A DNA stretch of 64,000 nucleotides from Pictodentalium vernedei (Eukaryota; Mollusca; Scaphopoda; Dentaliida; Dentaliidae): the NCBI GenBank assembly GCA_031216915.1, contig CM062297.1:828222786-828286785 (forward strand). Reading direction: 5' to 3'. The notes below the pieces were generated by a model that was not told the DNA's origin, did not search any database, and worked only from the letters and a program-made list of their open reading frames with translations. This document shows, one piece after another, positions 53,466 through 60,572 of this stretch; the stretch's first letter is position 1; every line of letters starts with the position of its first letter. Position numbers and translations under genes: made by a program.

Positions 53466-53522
53466 GTAAACAAGAAAATGTCAAAGAGAGTAAATGAAAA
53501 AAAAAAACTTTTGTGTTCTTCA

Positions 53523-54177
53523 TCAAAACTTCGTCTTCTGTAATTGTTGTTCGTAAAACTTTCCGATGATCTCTTCTCCATCCAAAGCTTCGATTTCGTA
53601 AGTCACCGGATCGGTGTGAAATATTTTGATGATCACGAAGATTTCCGAGGTCCATCGAGGAGTATAACCCATTTCGAAGTGCTTCTTATAAGCGTAGATT
53701 CTCACTCGATCGCCGACCCCAAATTTCGGCGTTCTAGACTTCTTCCCGATCTTAGATCTCTCGGGATATAGATTCGCGTAGACCCGTTTTTCGTTTCGAG
53801 GATCGACGAACGTCCTTGTTGTAGAATTCCTTTCCCTTGTCCACCCACAATTTACTCGGTTTTTGAGAAGACGAGTCGAACACGCTCTTCAGAGCCTCGG
53901 CGACGCAAGGTCCCGATTTATTCTTCAAAGCTCTGATCCAACCATATTTGGAAAACACGTCGATGACCGTCAATAGATATTTGACGCCCTCGTTCCACCT
54001 TGATCTCATGTCGACCAAGTCGGCGGACCAAATGTCGTCCAGACGCTTCACGAACACCCTTCTCTTTCGAAATTTACGCACTATGGGTTTGTGTAACTCC
54101 TCGGCCAATTCGCTCGTCAATAATCGTTTCTTCTTCTTCTCTTTTTCAGATACGCTTTTTTTTTTTGAACGCCCCAT
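53523..54177 (-). pseudogene. Retroviral-type integrase, copy A (internal deletion)
   Basis: Compared with copy B, about 200 bp are missing between 'GAGGATCG' and 'ACGAACGTCC' (joint near 53,810), with ATCG at both deletion edges. This removes the segment with the catalytic Glu and shifts the frame. The first Asp ('WSADLVDMRS') and second Asp ('LWVDKGKEFYN') remain, and the C-terminal SH3/chromo-like part (53,523-53,730) is still readable. Two codons after VDMRS are also missing relative to B. The copy is not functional. Confidence 0.85.
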
Positions 54178-54653
54178 CCGAATCGACGTTTCGCACTGAT
54201 CAGATTGCCGACCAGCGAACGTTCCATCTTCTCTCTCCTGGTCGGATTCGATATGCCTCTCAATCTCGCCAACATGTTTTTGTCGCAGACGTCGTTGCGA
54301 GTCTTGGTGTCGGGATGTCCGGCGTAGCACAGATCATGATCGTACGCGACCGCGTCCACCCTATTCACCGGGTTGCTCCAAGATTTGGGTGTCAGATCGG
54401 CGTTGAGTCTCTTGTTCAATTTCGTTCTGGGTCCCGTGAAACTGTGACCAGGCAGATGCATTTCGAAAGGTAGATTGTTGATCATTTTATTCACGATGCC
54501 TTTACCTTTGCTCGCGTTCTTTTGTTTGATGAATCTAGTCTTTATAGAACCACACACGTCGCAAATTCCGCGAAGCATCCGTCTGTCATTTTTAGTTCGC
54601 ACTTCTCTAGAATTACTCGTCTCGGTAACTCTCTTACACTTTACGCAATACAT
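54117..54653 (-). CDS. Zinc-ribbon plus parvovirus-type phospholipase A2 protein, copy A (intact)
   Basis: 178 residues, open from ATG to stop. The N-terminus 'MYCVKCKRVTETSNS' with a second pair in 'GICDVCGSIKTRF' forms a two-CxxC zinc ribbon (residues 3-40). Then 'FEMHLPGHSFTGPRTKLNKR' holds the Gly-rich calcium-loop type motif, and 'PVNRVDAVAYDHDLCYAGH' the His-Asp active-site motif, as in the PLA2 domain of parvovirus VP1. The C-terminus is basic ('KKKAYLKKRRRRNDY'). In parvoviruses this enzyme opens endosomal membranes during entry; that role here is inference. The 3' end overlaps the start of the integrase by about 60 bases in another frame. Confidence 0.78.
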   Translation of the reverse strand: MYCVKCKRVTETSNSREVRTKNDRRMLRGICDVCGSIKTRFIKQKNASKGKGIVNKMINNLPFEMHLPGHSFTGPRTKLNKRLNADLTPKSWSNPVNRVDAVAYDHDLCYAGHPDTKTRNDVCDKNMLARLRGISNPTRREKMERSLVGNLISAKRRFGWGVQKKKAYLKKRRRRNDY

Positions 54654-54764
54654 TTTTTTTTGAAGAGTTATTTAAATTAATTTCGTTTTTTTTATTTTAT
54701 ATATGAATTTAATATTTTTTTTTTTGAAATTCTGTTCTTATTATATATATATATATTTTTTTTT

Positions 54765-55427
54765 TCAATCGCTGCTCTTGAGTTCTATCATCTTACTGAA
54801 TTCCTCCCTGGCCTCTTTCCTACCCTTTTCCACGAGAGAATCCTTCAACTCTTCCTTGATGATCTGACGAGTCTTGATTCTCACGGCTTCTTTCATGGCA
54901 TCGTATTTCGTTTTCTCGCTCAATATCGCGAAGTATTCTCCGTCCGATATCCTACCGTCTTTCAACGCCATAGAGATCATTTCGGATATCGTGTCGATCT
55001 TGGAGTCGGCCAAGACACGAATCTTGTCGTGTTTCCTAGCCTTCAGATATAATTTCCTACTCAAAAAGTTTCCGACCGTGCTAAACAATCCGGCGGCGAG
55101 AGCCACTCCTTCTACGGTCAACACGATCAGAATGCCGACTGCGGTCGACAACAATCCGATGCTGGCCGCGTGTAAACCCATGGAAATCGTGATGAGTGTC
55201 GTGTCGACCGCGTTGACGAATTTCACGAAACGCGAATACTTCTTCTTGAGGGAACGATGAGAATCTCTCTCTCGAGTCAGATACAATTGGATTCTACTGA
55301 TTTGATCGATGCAGTACCTCTTTCCTCTTTCTCTTTCTTCTAGCGATGGTGCCGTCGGCAAGACGCCGTTCGGCTTCTCGTCCTCGTCGTCCACTAACGT
55401 CGGATACAATTTATTTCTGGTTCTCAT
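54765..55427 (-). CDS. Membrane protein of the virus-like element, copy A (intact)
   Basis: 220 residues, open throughout. The N-terminal part is charged ('LEERERGKRYC', 'SLKKKYSRFVKFVN'), the middle (about residues 75-125) is hydrophobic and could form two membrane helices ('ISMGLHAASIGLLSTAVGIL', 'VEGVALAAGLFSTVGNF'), and the C-terminal part is helical and charged, ending EFSKMIELKSSD. I do not know a function. Its place next to capsid, integrase and PLA2 genes suggests a virion or membrane-active role. It is nearly identical to copy B. Confidence 0.75.
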   Translation of the reverse strand: MRTRNKLYPTLVDDEDEKPNGVLPTAPSLEERERGKRYCIDQISRIQLYLTRERDSHRSLKKKYSRFVKFVNAVDTTLITISMGLHAASIGLLSTAVGILIVLTVEGVALAAGLFSTVGNFLSRKLYLKARKHDKIRVLADSKIDTISEMISMALKDGRISDGEYFAILSEKTKYDAMKEAVRIKTRQIIKEELKDSLVEKGRKEAREEFSKMIELKSSD

Positions 55428-55496
55428 TTTGTGTTTTTTTTCTTTCTTTTCTAATATTAGATAAAAAAATTTATGTGTGTATTTATTTTTCTTTTT

Positions 55497-55530
55497 TTTA
55501 TTTTCTACTCTCCCTTATTTTTATATCAAC
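55497..55530 (-). promoter_or_regulatory. TATA-like motif upstream of the membrane-protein gene
   Basis: On the minus strand GATATAAAAATAAGGGAGAG about 80-100 bases before the start codon. It is repeated at about 59,271-59,299 in copy B. Confidence 0.45.
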
Positions 55531-55542
55531 GAAAAACAAAAC

Positions 55543-55917
55543 TTAGACATATGCTTCGTTCAGCAATAATTTCTTGATGCATCCCTTGTCTTCTAAAGTC
55601 AAACTTCTATGCGCCAATTTCAGTTCTTCCGAATCTGTGGGCCTGTCTCGATTCTTACAGAAGACTAATCTCTTCCAAAACATGATCACATCATTCAATT
55701 TAACGCGTTCGAACGCCGGTTCGAAATACATGACGACCATATCTTCCCTTTCCATCGTCAGACACGAATAATCCTCGTGATCGAAGTCTAGATGATCCCG
55801 ACATCCGACGCATCGTTCTAACAAGATGGGACGTAGTTGTTCATTCACACAGATTGCGTATGCTCTCATCAGCATGTTTAAAAGAAACCTCGCTCTAATA
55901 GTCTGAGAATCGCTCAT
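55543..55917 (-). CDS. Small Cys/His protein of the virus-like element, copy A
   Basis: 124 residues, open throughout, starting MSDSQTIRARFLLNMLMR and ending LLLNEAYV. 'ERCVGCRDHLDFDHEDYSC' has a CxxC followed by His and Cys and may bind a metal. No family is recognised. The copy at 59,312-59,686 differs at few positions, mostly conservative, which suggests selection or recent duplication. Confidence 0.65.
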   Translation of the reverse strand: MSDSQTIRARFLLNMLMRAYAICVNEQLRPILLERCVGCRDHLDFDHEDYSCLTMEREDMVVMYFEPAFERVKLNDVIMFWKRLVFCKNRDRPTDSEELKLAHRSLTLEDKGCIKKLLLNEAYV

Positions 55918-56002
55918 GATTTACGTATTTTTTTTTATTATCTATTCGATTTGATATATTTATTTTTCTAAATAAATATTTATCTATATATTTTTTTTCT
56001 CC

Positions 56003-56036
56003 CCTATATATATATATATATATATCAATCAAAAAC
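56003..56036 (-). promoter_or_regulatory. TATA-like motif upstream of the small-protein gene
   Basis: On the minus strand a (TA)n run followed by TATAGGGGAGAAAA about 90 bases before the start codon. It is close to the right limit of similarity between copies A and B (56,042). Confidence 0.45.
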
Positions 56037-56042
56037 GTGACA

Positions 56043-56763
56043 GCGATTTCAAACCTAAAAATCCGCAAGCAAGTTTTCCTCTCCCCCATAGGATTCAGTG
56101 TTAAAATCGTGTACGAACCGTACACGATTTTAACACTGAATCCTATGGGGTTGAGAATACGAGCTCACCGTTAAAATCGTGTACAGACGAGATCCGTACA
56201 CGATTTTAACACTGAATCCTATGGGATTGAGAATACGAGATCACCGATCGTTAGAATTGGGAAAGACGATATTGAGTTCGAACTCTCAAAACGTTTTTTT
56301 GCTCGCAATCTGACGATCACCATGGGATTTTAGCGTTAAAATCGCGTGCGGACACTGATCGTCAGAATCGGCAAGATGGTGAGCTCAAACTCTCAAAACG
56401 TTTTTCTGCTCGCAATTTCACGCTCCCCATAGGGTTTCAGTGTTAAATCGTGTACGGACGCGGATCGTTAGAATCGACAGAGACGATGAGCTCGAACTCT
56501 CAAAACGGTTTTTTGCTCGCAATTTAACACTGGACCCTATGGGGAAAACTCGTCTGCAGATTTCAATCAAAACGGTACATGAACGTGTACGTAAAACTAC
56601 GCGCACCTAGGATTCAATTCAGTGTTAAAAAAATTCGAGCTCACCTCAAAAAACCGTTAAAATCTTTGTACATGTACACAATTTAACACTAAATCCTATG
56701 GAAATGTACATGTACGTGTACACGTACATGTACAGGTGAGCTCGTATTCTCAATTATCACCTA
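56043..56763. repeat. Spacer between virus copies: palindromes and 107-bp direct repeats
   Basis: 56,084-56,150 is a perfect palindrome with 32-base arms ('CCCCATAGGATTCAGTGTTA..') and a 3-base loop. 56,170-56,210 is a second one ('GTTAAAATCGTGTAC' arms). Then 'AACTCTCAAAACG.TTTTT' followed by 'GCTCGCAAT' occurs at 56,281, 56,388 and 56,495, a 107-base period. 'CCCTATGGGG'-type words end many units. 56,700-56,735 has 'GTACATGTAC' words. No gene; could be a terminal or replication-control region. Confidence 0.75.
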
Positions 56764-56894
56764 CTGACGTTGATTCTTATCTCTCCCGCATTGTTCAAAC
56801 TCGTTCTGGTTACCGGTTCATATTCGTGAACCTCATATTCTTGAATACTTACATCTTTCACTATGCTTTGTGCTATATCTAGTATATTTGTCAT
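56764..56894 (-). pseudogene. Capsid gene 5' fragment, copy B
   Basis: The first ~44 codons of the capsid gene, very similar to 53,219-53,349. It stops abruptly at the spacer, in the codons around 'GEIRINVETQ'. Everything downstream of the gene start is lost in this copy. Confidence 0.85.
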
Positions 56895-57076
56895 TTTAAA
56901 GGATTTTAGGTTTTTTTTTTTTTGTTTATTAATTCACTTGCTTTTCTTTATCTAAAAAAATAGTTTTTAATTATTTTTTATTATTATTTATTTTTTTTCT
57001 CTCTTATATATATGTGTGTGTAAACAAGAAATTGTCAAAGAGAGTAAATAAAAAAAAAAATTTTTTGTGTTCTTCA

Positions 57077-57934
57077 TCAAAACTTCGTCTTCTGTAATTG
57101 TTGTTTGTAAAACTTTCCGATGATCTCTTCTCCATCCAACGCTTCGATTTCGTAAGTCACCGGATCGGTGTGAAATATTTTGATGATCACGAAGATTTCT
57201 GAGATCCATCGAGGAGTATAACCCTTTTTGAAGTGCTTCTTATAAGCGTAGATTCTCACTCGATCGCCGACCGCAAATTTCGGCGTTCTAGACTTCTTCC
57301 CGATCTTAGATCTCTCGGGATACAGATTCGCATAGACCCGTTTTTTGTTTCGAGGATCGCTAGCTTCCGCAGGAGTCATCTTGATCGATCTGTGTCACAT
57401 GTCGTTGTAATCTTTCACCAGACCGTTCAGAGCGTATATGTATTTCTTGGTCGAATTCGCCGTGAAGTATCTGTGCATCTTCTCCTTCATCGTTCGATTC
57501 CAACGTTCCACCACGCTGGCTTTCTCTTTGTTTTCAATCGAGTAGAGGTCTACCAATCGACGAACGTCCTTGTTATAGAATTCCTTTCCCTCGTCCACCC
57601 ACAATTTACTCGGTTTTCGAGAAGACGAGTCGAACACGCTCTTCAGAGCCTCGGCGATGCAAGGTCCCGATTTATTCTTCAAAGCTCTGATCCAACCGTA
57701 TTTGGAAAACACGTCGATGACTGTCAATAGATATTTGATGCCCTCGTTCCACCTCGAAAACGATCTCATGTCGACCAAGTCGGCAGACCAAATGTTGTCC
57801 ACACCCTTCACGAACACCCTTCTCTTTTGAAATTTATGAACTATGGGTTTGTGTAACTCCTCAGCCAATTCGCTCGTCAATAATCGTTTCTTCTTCTCTT
57901 TTTCAGATGTGCTTTTTTTTTTTGAACGCCCCAT
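57077..57934 (-). pseudogene. Retroviral-type integrase, copy B (one stop codon)
   Basis: 285 codons. A DDE integrase would insert the element's DNA. Motifs: basic start 'MGRSKKKSTSEKEKKK', first Asp in 'NIWSADLVDMRSFSRW', second Asp in 'KLWVDEGKEFYN', Glu in 'ASVVERWNRTMKEKMHRY', then a C-terminal chromo/SH3-like part 'KFAVGDRVRIYAYKKHFKKG' to 'KFYKQQLQKTKF'. The core has the Maverick/Polinton wording (C. elegans F54H12.3 type). A single TGA at 57,395-57,397, between core and C-terminal part, interrupts an otherwise open frame. No N-terminal HHCC zinc finger is seen. It overlaps the end of the PLA2 gene. Confidence 0.85.
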
Positions 57935-58410
57935 CCGAATCGACGTTTCGCACCGATCAGATTGCCGACCAGCGAACGTTCCATCTTCTCTCTCCTGGTC
58001 GGATTCGATATGCCTCTCAATCTCGTCAACATGTTTTTGTCGCAGACGTCATTGCGAGTCTTGGTGTCGGGATGTCCGGCGTAGCACAGATCGTGATCGT
58101 ACGTGGCCGCGTCCACCCTATTCATGGGTTTGCTCCAAGATTTGGGAGTCAGATCGGCGTTGAGTCTCTTGTTCAATTTCGTTCCCGGTCCCGTGAAACT
58201 GTGACCGGGCAGATGCATTTCGAAAGGTAGATTGTTGATCATTTTATTCACGATGCCTTTACCTTTGCTCGCGTTCTTTTGTTTGACGAATCTAGTCTTT
58301 ATAGAACCACACACGTCGCAAATTCCGCGAAGCATCCGTCTGTCGTTTTTAGTTCGCACTTCTCAAGAATTACTCGTCTCGGTAACTCTCTTACACTTTA
58401 CGCAATACAT
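57877..58410 (-). pseudogene. Zinc-ribbon plus phospholipase A2 protein, copy B (one stop codon)
   Basis: Same layout as copy A: zinc ribbon, 'LPGHSFTGPGTKLNKRLN' and 'DAATYDHDLCYAGH'. One base change turns the Arg codon after 'ETSNS' into TGA (about 58,363-58,365), cutting the zinc ribbon. The PLA2 part after it is intact. The Ca-loop type motif here reads GPGTK against GPRTK in copy A; parvoviral domains usually have GPG. Confidence 0.8.
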
Positions 58411-58497
58411 TTTTTTGAAGAGTTATTTAAATTAATTTCGTTTTTTTTTATTTTATATATAAATTTAATATTTTTTTTTTTTTAAAAATTCTGTTCT

Positions 58498-58538
<41 letters not shown>

Positions 58539-58539
58539 T

Positions 58540-59202
58540 TCAATCGCTGCTCTTGAGTTCTATCATCTTACTGAATTCCTCCCTAGCCTCTTTCCTACCC
58601 TTTTCCACGAGAGAATCCTTCAACTCTTCCTTGATGATCTGACGAGTCTTGATTCTCACGGCCTCTTTCATGGCATCGTATTTCGTTTTCTCGCTCAATA
58701 TCGCGAAGTATTCTCCGTCCGATATCCTACCGTCTTTCAACGCCATAGAGATCATTTCGGATATCGTGTCGATCTTGGAGTCGGCCAAGACGCGAATCTT
58801 GTCGTGTTTCCTAGCCTTCAGATATAATTTCCTACTCAAAAAGTTTCCGACCGTGCTGAACAATCCGGCGGCGAGGGCCACTCCTTCCACGGTCAACACG
58901 ATCGGAATGGCGACCGCGGTCGACAACAATCCGATGCCGGCCGCGTGTAAACCCATGGAAATCGTGATGAGTGTCGTGTCGATCCCGTTGACGAATTTCA
59001 CAAAACGCGAATACTTCTTCTTGAGGGAACGACGAGAATCTCTCTCTCGAGTCAGATACTCTTGGATTCTATTGATTTGACCGATGCGATACCTCTCTCC
59101 TCTTTCTCTTTCTTCTAGCGACGGCGCCGTCGGCAAAACACAGTTCGGCTTCTCGTCCTCGTCGTCCACTAACGTCGGATACAATTTATTTCTGGTTCTC
59201 AT
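58540..59202 (-). CDS. Membrane protein of the virus-like element, copy B
   Basis: 220 residues, same length as copy A, with about a dozen substitutions ('VNGIDTTLITISMGLHAAG', 'VAIPIVLTVEGVALAAG'). The hydrophobic centre is preserved and there are no breaks. A longer (TA)n run (58,501-58,533) lies downstream than in copy A. Confidence 0.75.
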   Translation of the reverse strand: MRTRNKLYPTLVDDEDEKPNCVLPTAPSLEERERGERYRIGQINRIQEYLTRERDSRRSLKKKYSRFVKFVNGIDTTLITISMGLHAAGIGLLSTAVAIPIVLTVEGVALAAGLFSTVGNFLSRKLYLKARKHDKIRVLADSKIDTISEMISMALKDGRISDGEYFAILSEKTKYDAMKEAVRIKTRQIIKEELKDSLVEKGRKEAREEFSKMIELKSSD

Positions 59203-59311
59203 TTTTTTTGTGTGTTTTTTCTTTCTAATATTAGATAAAAAATTTATGTGTGTATTTATTTTTTTTTTATTTTCTACTCTCCCTTATTTTTATATCAACG
59301 AAAAACAAAAC

Positions 59312-59686
59312 TTAGACGTATGCTTCGTTCAGCAATAATTTCTTGATGCATCCCTTGTCTTCTAAAGTCAAACTTCTACGCGCCAATTTCAGTTCTTCCG
59401 AATCTGTGGGCCTGTCTCGATTCTTACAGAAGACTAATCTCTTCCAAAACGTGATCACATCGTCGAATTTAACGCGTTCGAACGCCGGTTCGAAATACAT
59501 GACGACCATATCTTCCCTTTCCATCGTCAGACATGAATGATCCTCATGATCGAAGTCTAGATGATCCCGACATCCGACGCATCGTTCTAACAAAATGGGA
59601 CGTAGTTGTTCGTTCACGCAGATTGCGTATGCTCTCATCAGCATGTTTAAAAGAAACCTCGCTCTAATCATCTGGGAAGCGCTCAT
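59312..59686 (-). CDS. Small Cys/His protein of the virus-like element, copy B
   Basis: 124 residues, open throughout, starting MSASQMIRARFLLNML. The CxxC..H..C stretch 'CVGCRDHLDFDHEDHSC' is kept, with Tyr changed to His relative to copy A. Function unknown. The TATA-like text lies at about 59,764-59,788. Confidence 0.65.
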   Translation of the reverse strand: MSASQMIRARFLLNMLMRAYAICVNEQLRPILLERCVGCRDHLDFDHEDHSCLTMEREDMVVMYFEPAFERVKFDDVITFWKRLVFCKNRDRPTDSEELKLARRSLTLEDKGCIKKLLLNEAYV

Positions 59687-59803
59687 GATTTACGTATTTT
59701 TTTTTTTATTATCTATTCGATTTGATATATTTATTTTTCTAAATAACTATTTATTTATATTTTTTTTCTCCTCTATATTTATATCAATCAAAAACGTGAC
59801 CGC

Positions 59804-60227
59804 CTCAAAAACAAGGGAGAGTTCTAAATCATCTGTACCAAAGCAATTGCGGGTTCAGAATCACTGATTTAGAATTGCAAAAACTGTTTTTTGATGATGA
59901 GCCAAAATCTTATGCTTTCGCTCGCGTTCGCCGACGATGGATCGGTGGTCTGATCTGCGATTCGAACGTCGACCAAAAATTACGTACACGATACAACTGA
60001 AGATGTACAACATACGCACACGATGCGTTCACCACGAGTATTTGAACGCTAAAAGCGCGATCTAGGAGTCACTGACTGTACATAAGCGGATTCAAAATCA
60101 TGTACAGTTTTTGTGAACAAGCGTGTGATTTAACACTGAATTCCACGTTGGTGAACGCATCGTGTGCGTATGTTGTACACGTACATGTACAAGTGATAGT
60201 ATACTCTCCTTTTATACCTACTACCAT
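59804..60227. repeat. Palindrome region right of the virus block
   Basis: 'GTACAACATACGCACACGAT' (from about 60,008) and 'ATCGTGTGCGTATGTTGTAC' (to about 60,179) form an inverted repeat with ~34-base arms and a ~105-base loop. A second pair 'TGATTTAGAATTGCAAAAAC' / 'GTTCTAAATCATCTGTACC'-like text lies near 59,820-59,890. 'TTTAACACTGAATTCC' (60,129-60,144) is identical to a word at 5,301-5,316. Confidence 0.6.
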
Positions 60228-60446
60228 CCAGCGCTATTCACGAAAAATCGCCAATTAATTTTCATTATTTTTTTCATTTTTTGTCTAAAAAACATAGGTT
60301 ATGACCCCTCACTGAAACGATCTCGGAGAGCTCGTTCCAACGAGGGGTCATAACCTATGTTTTTGAGACAAAAAAGGAAAAAAATTAGTTATTCAAGAAT
60401 TTTATTTACAAGTGTCGTCTGCTTTTCATGTTAGGTAAAGGGTTAA
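60228..60446. mobile_element. TTAA palindromic MITE, copy 9
   Basis: 'CCAGCGCTATTCACGAAAAA', the palindrome 'CGATCTCGGAGAGCTCG' flanked by 'AGGTTATGACCCCTC' arms, and the right end 'CATGTTAGGTAAAGGGTTAA'. The left ~15 bases of the family are missing. Confidence 0.7.
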
Positions 60447-60499
60447 CACGCCACTTCGACAAGAAAAGAGTTGGCTTTTATTCTTTTATTTCAAGATAC

Positions 60500-60572
60500 A
60501 AAGCTTTACCCATAGTTTGCAGATAGACACCGAACGTGGAAAATATCTGGACTATCGTCGATAAAAGATTAA
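60500..60572. repeat. 70-75-bp repeat 'AAGCTTTACCCATAGTTTGC', copy 1
   Basis: Runs from 'AAGCTTTACCCATAGTTTGC' through 'ACCGAACGTGGAAAATATCT' to 'ATCGTCGATAAAAG'. Further copies: 62,468-62,540, 62,860-62,932 and 62,940-63,005. The last two are in tandem. Confidence 0.75.

Larger units (their letters stand above)
51188..59803. mobile_element. Maverick/Polinton-like virus-derived block, partly duplicated head to tail
   Basis: Unit A: fibre (+), capsid, integrase, PLA2, membrane and small protein (all -), 51,188-56,042. Spacer 56,043-56,763. Unit B: capsid 5' end, integrase, PLA2, membrane and small protein, 56,764-59,803. The offset between A and B genes is 3.75-3.78 kb, with high identity including intergenic DNA. 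Both units stop being similar at the same text, 'ATCAATCAAAAACGTGAC' (56,042 and 59,803). Genes for PolB, packaging ATPase and maturation protease are not visible. Coding parts have balanced base content; the gaps are strongly A/T-rich. Confidence 0.82.

Noticed and set aside
54117-54653. A parvovirus integration, because of the PLA2 domain
   Set aside because: No parvovirus NS1 or VP text is near, and the gene sits between Maverick-type integrase and membrane genes in two copies.
54874-55260. Plus-strand frames of 128 and 143 residues opposite the membrane-protein genes
   Set aside because: They are antisense shadows; the minus frame has the full-length, conserved reading with upstream motif.
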